A stretch of DNA of 11,264 bases from an uncultured Acidobacteriota bacterium. GTDB lineage: Bacteria; Acidobacteriota; Terriglobia; Bryobacterales; Bryobacteraceae. The notes under the pieces are model-generated. The model searched no databases, had not been told where the DNA came from, and saw only the letters and a list, made by a program, of their open reading frames with translations. Both the position numbers and the translations under genes were made by a program. The stretch covers positions 1-11,264 of the forward strand of contig CALFYN010001043.1 in the NCBI GenBank assembly GCA_937952345.1. Direction: 5' to 3'. Each line of letters begins with the position of its first letter. Within the stretch, counting starts at the first letter, position 1. Positions 1 to 6,984 of the stretch are shown piece after piece.

Positions 1-173
1 GTACGCGGTAGACGTAAATCCAGAATCACCAGTTTCGGCTGGTTTTCCAAAAACTGCCGCCAGGCCTCTCCGGCTGACGACGCCGTCCAAACCGTATGCC
101 CCACGCGCTCCAGCAGCAGACGCCGCAGCTCCAACTGCTCCGGATCGTCTTCCACCACCAGCACCCGCCCCAT
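1..173 (-). CDS. Response regulator, receiver domain (partial, runs off left edge)
   Basis: This is the N-terminal 57 residues of a two-component response regulator; the C-terminal part lies outside the window. It begins at an ATG (173-171) with MGRVLVVEDDPEQLELRRLL. That shows the first beta strand followed by the acidic pocket (E8, D9, D10). The phosphoacceptor is D52 in the motif VILDLRLP. Whether it is a stand-alone receiver or carries a DNA-binding or NtrC-like output cannot be seen. It starts 3 bases after the stop of the upstream membrane-protein gene, in the same reading frame (TGA GCT ATG). It therefore appears to be the distal member of the exporter/PmbA operon. No cognate histidine kinase is visible. 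Confidence 0.88.
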   Translation of the reverse strand, partial: MGRVLVVEDDPEQLELRRLLLERVGHTVWTASSAGEAWRQFLENQPKLVILDLRLPR

Positions 174-176
174 AGC

Positions 177-641
177 TCAGCCGAACACAATCGAGGCGAT
201 CACCAACTGCGGCATCCCTTGATTCCAACTCCCCGGCAACGTATCAAACGGCAGCCGGAACGGCTTCGTCTCGCCCGGCTTGATCCCGCCTGTCTTGGCT
301 CGCACAATCTCCACGCGGTCCTTCAGCACCACCTGCCCGTAGGGATCGTAGAAGATGCAATTCAGCAATACCGACTGCAATGGCTTATCGCCATCGTTCT
401 TGATATTGCCCGTAATTTCGATCACCTGAATATTCATCGCTGCCTGGGTCGCCTTCATCTCCACGTCCGACAGCTTGAGATGCTTCACGTAATTCTTCGC
501 ATCCGGCGTCAGCACCGGCCCCTTCGCTTCCGGCGCCGGGCCACGCTCCAGGTACCACACTGCTCCGCCCACCGCGATACCGATGGCTACCACCAGGATC
601 ACCGGCACACTGAACAGCGATTTCGATTCTTTACTGGCCAC
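177..641 (-). CDS. Small membrane-anchored protein with a C-terminal FxLYD/DUF2393-like beta domain
   Basis: This 154-residue protein has a short basic N-terminus (MASKESKSLF) and one hydrophobic segment at about residues 11-31, followed by a Pro/Ala linker. The globular C-terminal domain (about 45-154) contains EITGNIKNDGDKPLQSV, CIFYDPYGQVV and KPGETKPFRLPFD. This pattern, an 'internal comparison' strand, a Y-D dipeptide and a final KPGE-xx-F strand, resembles FxLYD/DUF2393-type extracytoplasmic domains, so it is probably anchored in the inner membrane and faces the periplasm. The start is GTG (641-639), 11 bases inside the end of pmbA. It is supported by a GGAG ribosome-binding site 10 bases upstream. 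Its function is unknown. The overlap with pmbA and the 3-base gap to the response regulator suggest translational coupling. The family assignment is by eye only. Confidence 0.85.
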   Translation of the reverse strand: MASKESKSLFSVPVILVVAIGIAVGGAVWYLERGPAPEAKGPVLTPDAKNYVKHLKLSDVEMKATQAAMNIQVIEITGNIKNDGDKPLQSVLLNCIFYDPYGQVVLKDRVEIVRAKTGGIKPGETKPFRLPFDTLPGSWNQGMPQLVIASIVFG

Positions 642-1977
642 TGATGGTCATCTCCGCAATCTTCAATGTCGGCGCCGCCACCGAACTGCGAAACTCCAAA
701 TCGCACCCGATCGCCGTCACCGCCTGCAGCATTTCTTTCAAATTTCCTGCAATGGTGACCTCCGAAACAGGGTACGCCAATTCTCCATTCTCAATCCACA
801 TCCCCACCGCGCCCAGCGAATAATCGCCGGTCACCGTGTTCACGCCGCTGCCGATCAACTCCGTCACATACAAGCCGCTCTTCACAGACCCGATGATTGC
901 CTCCGGTGTTTGGACACCGGGCAGCAGGTACAGGTTCCCGTGCCCCACGCTCGCATTGCCGGTAATGCCGCGCGATGCGTTCCCTGTTGTCTTCATCCCC
1001 AGCTTCCGCGCCGTATACGAATTCAACAGGTAAGTCTGCAACACGCCATTCTCAATCACCACCGTGCGCCGCGACGGCACGCCCTCATCATCGAAGGGCT
1101 GCGACCCGAACAAGCCCGGCATGGTCGCATCGTCCACCACCGTGAACTCCGCCGCTGCCACCTTCTCACCCAGCTTATCGAGCAAGAACGAACTTTTCCG
1201 GTAAATGGAATCGCCCGCCACGGCATCGAAAATATCGCCGATCAAAGACCGGGCGGTCCGTGGATCGAACACAATGGGAGCTTTCTGCGTCGGCACCTTG
1301 CGCGCATTGAGCCGCCGCAACGCCCGTTCCGCGGCGATGCGTCCGATCACTTCAGGCTTCTCCAATTGCTTGTAGCTGCGCTTGGCCGAATACCAGAAAT
1401 CACGCTCCATCGAATCGCCGTCCTTGGCCACGGCAACCGTGCTCAGCGAGCACATGCTCGCCCGGTACCAGCCGGCAAACCCGCGCGAATTGGCGAAATA
1501 GCGCGCCCCTTCACTGGCCCCAAACGAAGCCCCTTCCGAGTTCACAATCCGCGGATCGACGGCGAACGCCGCCTCTTCGGTTTCCTTCGCCAGCCGGATG
1601 CGCGCCGGAGTATCCAACTGCCCAACATCATCCGAATACAGCTCTAAGTCGGCATCGATCGATCCCAACTCCCCAGCATCCGGTAACCCGGCAAACGGAT
1701 CTTCGGAAGTGATCTGCGCCAGTTCCAGCGCACCGGCCACCATCCGCTCCAAGCCTTCCTTCGAAAGATCGGACGAATGCGACGAGCCCACGCGCTTGCC
1801 GATCAGCACGCGCACCCCCGCCGCCTTCGACGCCGCTTCCTTCAACGTCTCGATCTCCCGCATTCGTACCGACACGGAAAACTCAGAGCCTTCTGAGATC
1901 GTGCATTCGGCCTCGTGCGCACCTTTGCTGAGAGCAAGCGCGATCACTTGCTTTGCTGTTTCTAATAATTCAGGCAC
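631..1977 (-). CDS. pmbA: PmbA/TldE-family protein (TldD partner type)
   Basis: This 448-residue protein is full length for PmbA (TldE). In characterised systems PmbA pairs with TldD to form a peptidase that trims peptides such as microcin B17 and the CcdA antitoxin. The C-terminal signature is present: SGVNTVTGDYSLGAVG at about 377-392, then WIENGELAYPVSEVTIAGNL, preceded by GNASVGHGNLYLLPG. No HExxxH zinc motif is present, so this is the non-catalytic PmbA/TldE member rather than TldD. The start is GTG at 1977-1975. An in-frame TAA at 1986-1984 leaves no longer option, and no clear Shine-Dalgarno is visible, so translation is probably coupled to the adaptor gene ending 19 bases upstream. 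Its place after an ABC exporter hints at processing of an exported peptide, which is inference. No tldD lies in the window. Confidence 0.94.
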   Translation of the reverse strand: MPELLETAKQVIALALSKGAHEAECTISEGSEFSVSVRMREIETLKEAASKAAGVRVLIGKRVGSSHSSDLSKEGLERMVAGALELAQITSEDPFAGLPDAGELGSIDADLELYSDDVGQLDTPARIRLAKETEEAAFAVDPRIVNSEGASFGASEGARYFANSRGFAGWYRASMCSLSTVAVAKDGDSMERDFWYSAKRSYKQLEKPEVIGRIAAERALRRLNARKVPTQKAPIVFDPRTARSLIGDIFDAVAGDSIYRKSSFLLDKLGEKVAAAEFTVVDDATMPGLFGSQPFDDEGVPSRRTVVIENGVLQTYLLNSYTARKLGMKTTGNASRGITGNASVGHGNLYLLPGVQTPEAIIGSVKSGLYVTELIGSGVNTVTGDYSLGAVGMWIENGELAYPVSEVTIAGNLKEMLQAVTAIGCDLEFRSSVAAPTLKIAEMTISGQ

Positions 1978-1996
1978 TCGGTCTTATTGTACCGTC

Positions 1997-3175
1997 TCAA
2001 AAAACACCCTCGGCCAACGTCCCTTCCTGCAAATCGCGCTCGGGACGGCGAACCACTACTTCGCCTTCCTTCAGCCCATCCAACACTTCGATCTCCGCAT
2101 CGTTGCGATGGCCGGCGGTGATCTTCCGTATGCGCACCGCGCCGTTCTCGATGGTGAACACAGCCCACTCCGTCCCACGGCGGAAGGCGGTGCTCGATGG
2201 CACCTTCAACACCTGATCCGCGGACCAGACGACGATCTTCGCCTCCACGCGATAACCGACGCCCAACTCCGCCGGCCGCGCCTCGAAGTCGGCAATCACA
2301 TGGACGCGCTTTTCCTCAACGCCGAGAGCGGAGATCTTCGTGAAGGCCTGCGGTTCCACCAATCGCACCTTCGCGTCAAGAGGACGGTCGCCGCCCCATT
2401 GTTCAAGGATCACGCGGTCGCCCTGGCGAATCTTCACCGCGTCCTGCGACAACACATCCACCATAACCTCAAGGTGCCGGGCATCGCCGAGGGTCAATAG
2501 CGGAGTACCCGCCGGCACTACCCGCTCGCTTTGCTGGACGACGGCCAGCACCCGGCCGCTCACCGGAGACCGCACCTGCACCATGGCCGCAGGCGGCGGA
2601 TCCACGGCGATCTGCACGGACCGCGCCGCCGCCACCTCATGATGCGCGGCATCCAACCGAGCCTTCGCCGCGGCCACCTGCTGCGCGGCAACACTCTCGG
2701 CGGTGCGCGCCTGATCCAGATTCCGCACCGCCATATCGCCCGAGCGCACCAGCTTTTCCACGCGCTCGCGCTCCTTCTTTGCCAGCTCCAGTTCCCGCTG
2801 TGCCTGCGCGACGCGCGCCTCGGCTTCCACCACCAGCGATTGCGCGGCGGCAATGCGAGCCCGGTTTTCCGCTCGTGGCTGCACGCCCAGCGGCGATGGA
2901 CGCAGCGTGGCCACCACCTGCCCCACCTGCACACGATCGCCTTCGCGCAACAGCACGCGGCGCAATTCCCCTTCCACCGGCGCGGCGATGATGTACTGGT
3001 CGCGCGCCCGTGTCTCCCCCTGTTCTTCCACCGCCACCAGCATCGGCCCGCACACCACCTTCACCGCATCCAGCCGCAGAATCACCGGCCGCCGCAGGTA
3101 CATCGTCAGCGCCGTCCCCGCCGAGGCCAGGATGGCCAGCACCAGCACATTCTTCAGGACACGTTTACCGCGCAT
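1997..3175 (-). CDS. Periplasmic adaptor / membrane fusion protein (HlyD/MacA-like)
   Basis: This 392-residue inner-membrane-anchored periplasmic adaptor would bridge an ABC permease and an outer-membrane channel. It has one N-terminal transmembrane segment (about 9-27) and no lipobox. The first half of the lipoyl-like domain is at about 60-91 (YIIAAPVEGELRRVLLREGD). A long alanine/glutamate/arginine-rich alpha-helical hairpin runs from about 103 to 188. The second lipoyl half is at about 199-230 (VRSPVSGRVLAVVQQSERVV), then a beta-barrel (about 235-315) and a membrane-proximal domain to the end. The ATG at 3175-3173 has a GAGAG ribosome-binding site and lies 4 bases after the permease stop, so both are one operon. 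The substrate cannot be read from the sequence. No TolC-type channel is in the window. Confidence 0.93.
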   Translation of the reverse strand: MRGKRVLKNVLVLAILASAGTALTMYLRRPVILRLDAVKVVCGPMLVAVEEQGETRARDQYIIAAPVEGELRRVLLREGDRVQVGQVVATLRPSPLGVQPRAENRARIAAAQSLVVEAEARVAQAQRELELAKKERERVEKLVRSGDMAVRNLDQARTAESVAAQQVAAAKARLDAAHHEVAAARSVQIAVDPPPAAMVQVRSPVSGRVLAVVQQSERVVPAGTPLLTLGDARHLEVMVDVLSQDAVKIRQGDRVILEQWGGDRPLDAKVRLVEPQAFTKISALGVEEKRVHVIADFEARPAELGVGYRVEAKIVVWSADQVLKVPSSTAFRRGTEWAVFTIENGAVRIRKITAGHRNDAEIEVLDGLKEGEVVVRRPERDLQEGTLAEGVF

Positions 3176-3179
3176 GGAT

Positions 3180-5543
3180 TTACTCTCTTGTTTTTAGCGC
3201 ACGCAACAGATCCAGCCGCAGCACGCCGCGCAGGGCGAAGGCCGCGGAAAAAATACTCGCCAGCACCAAAATCACCAGCGAATACAAATACGACTCCTGC
3301 GTCAACACGACAGGAAAACGATACAACTCTGATTCCAGCGACTTGGCGAGCAACTCGCACAAGCCCCGTCCCATCAGAAAACCCGCCGGGATGGCGGCCA
3401 CGGTCAGCACCAACTGCTCGCCGATGAGGACAACCGCCACTTCCGGCTTGGTGAATCCCAACACGCGCAGCGACGCGAGTTCATGCGCCCGCTCCGATAG
3501 CGCGATGCGGGCACTGTTGTAGACAATACTGAAGGCGATCACGGCTGCGAACACAGCCAGGATGCTCACCGAAACCTGCATGTTTTCGGCGATCGTCTTC
3601 CGGAAGCTTTCCAGCATCGCCTCGCGCACGGCAACACTGCTCACCACGGGCGTGCGTTTCAGCCGGCTGTACAGCACCTCAGCCTGCAAGGGATCCACCT
3701 GCAGATACGTGCCGGAGATGGCATCGCCTTCCTGCATGAGGCGGTTCAGAGCATACAGATTCATATATGCCGCGACACCGATCAGCTCATCCACCAGCGC
3801 AGTCACGTATACCTCGCGCACCGGGCGTTCGCCTTCCATCACCTCGACGGTCACTTTATCGCCGGCGCGCACATGCAGAATGTCAGCCAGCGTGCGCGTG
3901 AGCACCAGCCCCTCCGGCGGCAGCGCCACTTCGCGCAAATCGGCATCCAGCAACAAATGCAATTCGCTCGAAGGCACAATCCCCTGAATCGCCATGCGGT
4001 AGCTGCGATGCTCATGGCGGAATCGCGCGGGCACCACCCGGAAGGGCTCGACGCGAAGCACGCCCGGCATATGCATCAGCTCATGCCGCGCGGCGAGCGT
4101 CTTGGGCTCCTGAAACAGCGCCGTGGCATTGTCGCGCTGCACCAGTTCAAACTGCACGCGCATGAGGTAATCCATGGCATCGGTGAAGTAACGCGATACC
4201 AGCACCACGGAAATCGCCATGCCCAGGCCCGCCACCGTCAGCAGCGATTTCACGGGACGCCGCTGCATGCTGCGCAGAATCATGCGCGTCCAAAGCGGAA
4301 GCACGGCGCTCAGCCCCAGCCAGTCGAGAAGGCCGCGGTGATACATGCCCGGGCCTTCCTCACGCATCGCCTGCGCCGGCTGCATGGAAACCACGCTGCG
4401 CACCGCCGCCAGCGCACCGATGACCGCCGAGGCAAGACTGACGGCGAAGGCGCCGAGGAGAATGGGAGCGCTCAGTTCAAACTCGAGCCTGGGGAAGCGG
4501 AAGAACTTCTCGTACAACTCGGCCAGTCCGCTGCCAAGCCAGATGCCTACCGCCGTCCCCAGCACGGTACCCAGGGATACGGGAATCATAGCAAACAGGA
4601 AGTAGTGGAACCCGATGGCCCAGTTCGAATACCCGAAGGCCTTCAGGGTAGCGATCTGATCGCGCTGCCGCGTGACCATGCGCATCAGCACCGCGTTCGT
4701 GAGAAACGCGGCGATGGCCAGAAACACTGCGGGCACGATGATCCCTGTGACGCGATCCTGCTTGATCTCGTCCGAGAGGAAGCGGTGCGATAGCTGGTCG
4801 GAGCGGCCGTAGGATCCCGTGCAGCCGTACTTTTCCAGCAGATGATCGACAGCGTCAATGACGTCCTTTTCGCGCGCCCCGGGACCAAGGCGCAGGCTGA
4901 CATCGTTGAACGCGCCCTCCATGCGAAAAGCCGCGGCGAGTGCTTCGCGGCGCATCCACATCACGCCGAAACGGCGGTTATCGGGGAAGGCGGTGACGCC
5001 GCGCAATTCGTAGACATACTCCGGTGAAATGGCGACCCCAACGATGCGGAATTGCGTCCAGCGGCCGTTCAGCACGCCATCCAGTGCATCGCCGGGGCCC
5101 AGCGCATTAGCCTCGGCGAAGGCTTCGCTGACCACCAGTTCGCGGCTATGACCCGGTTCCGGCAAGCGCCCCTGGCGCAGGTGAATCCGGTTGAGCGCCG
5201 GCTCGCCGGCATCGGGAATGGAGAGCAGGCGGGCGGAGGCGGGTTCGGGCAATCCCTCCACGTCCACCGTGATCTCGTAGATCACGCGGGTCTCGACATC
5301 CATCACACCTTCGATCGCCGCCAGGCGCGCCTTCTCCAACTCCGGCGCACGCTTCATCTGGGCAAACACGTCGGCGAACCGGTAGCCGCTGTAGTAGCTG
5401 TGCTGGGCGTGCACCAGCGACTCATAGGCGCTACGCATGGTGACCCACATGGCGATGCCCGCCGCCACCACCGCGGTGACCGCGATCACCTGCCCCCGTT
5501 GGCGGCTGGCGTCGCGCAGCACTTTGAGGTACAGGGTCTTCAT
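3180..5543 (-). CDS. ABC transporter permease, two FtsX units (MacB/LolCE-like superfamily)
   Basis: This 787-residue inner-membrane permease appears to contain two tandem FtsX-type units. Unit 1 has a transmembrane helix at about 17-36, a large periplasmic domain (about 40-262), and helices at about 266-290, 309-337 and 359-383. Unit 2 has a helix at about 431-452, a second periplasmic domain (about 455-652), and helices at about 656-681, 701-727 and 749-773. Both units show the cytoplasmic coupling motif that follows the second helix: RDQIATLKAFGYSNW (about 294-308) and AHELASLRVLGFTKPE (about 686-701). It lacks its own ATPase; that is encoded 4 bases upstream. The start is ATG at 5543-5541. 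FtsX-type permeases usually work by mechanotransmission on periplasmic or lipid substrates. Partnering an adaptor protein points to efflux or export, but the substrate is unknown. Confidence 0.93.
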   Translation of the reverse strand: MKTLYLKVLRDASRQRGQVIAVTAVVAAGIAMWVTMRSAYESLVHAQHSYYSGYRFADVFAQMKRAPELEKARLAAIEGVMDVETRVIYEITVDVEGLPEPASARLLSIPDAGEPALNRIHLRQGRLPEPGHSRELVVSEAFAEANALGPGDALDGVLNGRWTQFRIVGVAISPEYVYELRGVTAFPDNRRFGVMWMRREALAAAFRMEGAFNDVSLRLGPGAREKDVIDAVDHLLEKYGCTGSYGRSDQLSHRFLSDEIKQDRVTGIIVPAVFLAIAAFLTNAVLMRMVTRQRDQIATLKAFGYSNWAIGFHYFLFAMIPVSLGTVLGTAVGIWLGSGLAELYEKFFRFPRLEFELSAPILLGAFAVSLASAVIGALAAVRSVVSMQPAQAMREEGPGMYHRGLLDWLGLSAVLPLWTRMILRSMQRRPVKSLLTVAGLGMAISVVLVSRYFTDAMDYLMRVQFELVQRDNATALFQEPKTLAARHELMHMPGVLRVEPFRVVPARFRHEHRSYRMAIQGIVPSSELHLLLDADLREVALPPEGLVLTRTLADILHVRAGDKVTVEVMEGERPVREVYVTALVDELIGVAAYMNLYALNRLMQEGDAISGTYLQVDPLQAEVLYSRLKRTPVVSSVAVREAMLESFRKTIAENMQVSVSILAVFAAVIAFSIVYNSARIALSERAHELASLRVLGFTKPEVAVVLIGEQLVLTVAAIPAGFLMGRGLCELLAKSLESELYRFPVVLTQESYLYSLVILVLASIFSAAFALRGVLRLDLLRALKTRE

Positions 5544-5547
5544 GGCG

Positions 5548-6270
5548 TCACCAGCGTATCTCCGCCGGAGTCGCTTTCTTCGCGTTCCAATTCTTCTCCA
5601 CGATTTCGCCCCCGCTGAGGTGGATCACCAGATCGGCCATGCCGGCAATGGGAGCGTTGTGCGTAATCACGATGGTGGTGGTTCCCAACTCTCGATTGAT
5701 GCGCTCAATGGCCTCCAGCACGACCCGGCCCGTGCCGTAGTCCAGTGCCCCGGTGGGCTCGTCGCACAGCAGCAGGTCGGGTTGCTTGGCGATGGCGCGG
5801 GCAATCGCCACGCGCTGCTGCTCTCCCCCGGAAAGCTGCGAGGGAAAGAAGTGCATGCGGTCTTTCAGTCCCACTAAATCGAGCGCCTGCGCCGGGGGCA
5901 TGGGATGCTCGGCGATCTCTGTCACCAAGGCGACATTTTCGATGGCGGTGAGGCTGGGAATGAGGTTGTAGAACTGGAAAACGAAACCCACGTGCTCGCG
6001 GCGGAAGCGAGTCAATTCCCGTTCGCCCGCCGCCGTGAGGTCATGATCGAAATAATGCAAGCGCCCGGTGGTGGGAACGTCCAGCCCCCCAAGGATATTG
6101 AGCAGCGTAGACTTCCCGCTACCCGAGGGGCCCAGAATGACCACAAACAGCTTCGATTGCAGTTCCAGGTGGATGTTCTTGAGCGCAACCACCTCGACAT
6201 CCCCCAGGCGGTAGATCTTGCTCAAGCCTTCCATCGCGAGAATCCGCTCTCCCGATGCCGGTGCTTTCAC
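5548..6270 (-). CDS. ABC transporter ATP-binding protein (MacB/LolD type)
   Basis: This 240-residue cytoplasmic ATPase energises the FtsX-type permease encoded immediately downstream. All nucleotide-binding motifs are intact: Walker A GPSGSGKST (47-55), Q-loop Q99 in FVFQFYNLIPSLTAIEN, signature LSGGEQQRVAIARAI (146-160), Walker B LLLCDEPTGALD (166-177) and the switch histidine H204 (VITHN). The pattern FVFQFYNLIPSLTAIENV is typical of the MacB/LolD/Salx group. The longest start is GTG at 6270-6268 with only a weak AAAG-type ribosome-binding site. An in-frame ATG at 6234-6232 (MEGLSKIYRLG) is a possible alternative that still keeps every motif. It is the first gene of the six-gene minus-strand operon, and a terminator hairpin lies just upstream. 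Confidence 0.95.
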   Translation of the reverse strand: MKAPASGERILAMEGLSKIYRLGDVEVVALKNIHLELQSKLFVVILGPSGSGKSTLLNILGGLDVPTTGRLHYFDHDLTAAGERELTRFRREHVGFVFQFYNLIPSLTAIENVALVTEIAEHPMPPAQALDLVGLKDRMHFFPSQLSGGEQQRVAIARAIAKQPDLLLCDEPTGALDYGTGRVVLEAIERINRELGTTTIVITHNAPIAGMADLVIHLSGGEIVEKNWNAKKATPAEIRW

Positions 6271-6296
6271 TACTTTCAGCCTAAACCCCAGGGCCC

Positions 6297-6338
6297 AAAA
6301 ACAAAAGACCCTCCGGGGCGTCCAGTTACCCCGGAGGG
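6297..6338 (-). terminator. Strong intrinsic terminator, possibly an attenuator
   Basis: On the minus strand a perfect 10-bp stem, CCCTCCGGGG (6338-6329) with CCCCGGAGGG (6318-6309), encloses a 10-base loop. It is followed directly by the T-rich run TCTTTTGTTTTT (6308-6297). There is no T-tract on the plus-strand side, so the hairpin acts on minus-strand transcripts. It could end transcription of the LTxxQ gene, whose stop is 162 bases upstream. However, only about 26 bases separate the T-tract from the GTG of the exporter ATPase, leaving little room for an independent promoter. Read-through control of the exporter operon is therefore a real alternative. Confidence 0.82.
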
Positions 6339-6346
6339 AGGAGGAA

Positions 6347-6410
6347 ATTGCGAGCGTCTTTTGGCACTCATCCGGCCATGACGCCGGACTCTACAAGGAG
6401 AGCTCGCAAT
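6347..6410 (-). ncRNA. Candidate structured RNA: three-way-junction fold upstream of the terminator
   Basis: A perfect 9-bp inverted repeat, ATTGCGAGC (6347-6355) and GCTCGCAAT (6402-6410), encloses two smaller hairpins. One is TCCGGC/GCCGGA (6371-6376 with 6383-6388, 6-base loop). The other is CTCT/AGAG (6389-6392 with 6399-6402, 6-base loop), sharing its last base with the outer stem. The two inner hairpins abut, and an unpaired 15-base joint (6356-6370) completes a three-way junction. On the minus strand this lies 8 bases upstream of the terminator stem. The repeats themselves are certain. That they form a functional RNA, and on which strand, is inference. I did not recognise a known riboswitch family. 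Confidence 0.45.
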
Positions 6411-6445
6411 GCGTCTTTGGTGTAGTCATCTACTGTATGAGACGC
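6411..6445. repeat. Inverted repeat with nested hairpin next to the three-way-junction element
   Basis: GCGTCT (6411-6416) and AGACGC (6440-6445) form a 6-bp stem. Inside it GTAG (6422-6425) and CTAC (6430-6433) form a second hairpin with a TCAT loop. It abuts the outer stem of the neighbouring element at 6410/6411. GCGTCTTT is also found at 6355-6361, so the AGACGC arm on the minus-strand RNA exists in two copies that could compete for one partner. The remaining non-coding bases up to 6499 (GC-rich, with runs of G and C near 6476-6490) show nothing I can name. Confidence 0.5.
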
Positions 6446-6499
6446 GATGTACCCACCCGTGGTTTCAGATTCACAGGGGGTGCCCTCCCCGCCCTGAGC

Positions 6500-6901
6500 C
6501 TAGAAATCCTTGGCGTCCCGCGAACTCCCTACCATCTCCTTGCGCAGTTTCAGGTAGTCGTCGAACTTCCGGCTCTGTTCCGGCGTGAGCAGTTTCCGGA
6601 TCTCGCCGTCTTCATGCAAGCGGATCTGCTTCAACTCCTCGTGCAACTGCCCGGTGACCTTTTCGAGCCTCGCCATCTCCTGGCTGTCGTTGGCGATGCG
6701 GGCGCGGCGCAGCGCACGCAGTTCCTTGTTCTGCTCCTGGCGTTTGGCGGCGAACTTGGGCCGGTGGGCGGCCTGGATGGCGTCCACCTCGCGCGCCTGC
6801 TCGATGCTCAACCCGAGCGCCGATTTCAGCGGAGCATCCGCCCAAGCCGCCCCGGCCAAGCCGAGCAGCCCTGCCAATGCCAATGTAATAAGTTGTCTCA
6901 T
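6500..6901 (-). CDS. Periplasmic LTxxQ-motif protein (Spy/CpxP-like)
   Basis: This 133-residue protein has a clear signal peptide, MRQLITLALAGLLGLAGAAW followed by A-D, with cleavage likely after the AWA at residue 21. The mature part is charged, almost entirely helical, and rich in Arg, Lys and Glu. It carries two LTxxQ-type motifs, LSIEQ (31-35) and LTPEQ (105-109), as expected of the Spy/CpxP fold, a cradle-shaped periplasmic chaperone or stress sensor. The start chosen is ATG at 6901-6899 because an AAGGAG ribosome-binding site lies 9 bases upstream and the signal peptide begins there. An upstream in-frame ATG at 6955 would add 18 residues with no signal-peptide character. The gene is divergent from priA. 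No envelope-stress regulator is beside it. Confidence 0.87.
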   Translation of the reverse strand: MRQLITLALAGLLGLAGAAWADAPLKSALGLSIEQAREVDAIQAAHRPKFAAKRQEQNKELRALRRARIANDSQEMARLEKVTGQLHEELKQIRLHEDGEIRKLLTPEQSRKFDDYLKLRKEMVGSSRDAKDF

Positions 6902-6984
6902 CTGTGTTTTCTCCTTCCATTTCAGAAAGGGCAATCGCGGGCCGTCACACGTCACCCCGCAGGCGCTACCCTGAAAGATTCTCC
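6902..6984. promoter_or_regulatory. Divergent intergenic region between the LTxxQ gene and priA
   Basis: These 83 bases must carry both the minus-strand promoter for the LTxxQ gene and, unless it is elsewhere, the plus-strand promoter for priA. A direct heptamer repeat CGTCACA/CGTCACC (6943-6949 and 6950-6956) sits in the middle and could be an operator. I see no convincing -35/-10 pair. The priA side has only a weak GAAAG before its ATG, while the LTxxQ side has a strong AAGGAG. Confidence 0.45.

Noticed and set aside
171..179. Possible fusion of the membrane protein and the response regulator by TGA read-through
   Set aside because: The two are in the same frame, but a normal TGA and a normal ATG are present. 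Periplasmic and cytoplasmic domains would not make sense as one chain.
583..1647. 354-codon open frame on the plus strand opposite pmbA
   Set aside because: It is Arg/His-rich with no recognisable motif, and pmbA on the other strand carries clear family signatures across the same bases.
631..1977. Reading the PmbA protein as the catalytic TldD metallopeptidase
   Set aside because: No HExxxH motif is present, and the C-terminal signature is of the PmbA/TldE type.
6440..6465. T-box-like string on the minus strand (GGGTGGGTACATCGCG)
   Set aside because: It only loosely resembles the T-box consensus, lacks a correctly placed antiterminator and specifier stem, and the downstream gene is not an amino-acid or tRNA-ligase gene.
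6411..6480. tRNA-like appearance on the plus strand
   Set aside because: The stems do not fit a cloverleaf: there is no proper D-arm, no 5-bp T-stem with a 7-base loop, and no acceptor closure.
6904..6984. Longer priA start at 6904
   Set aside because: It would add 27 low-quality residues, and the family N-terminus RYADISLPVPL begins right after the ATG at 6985.
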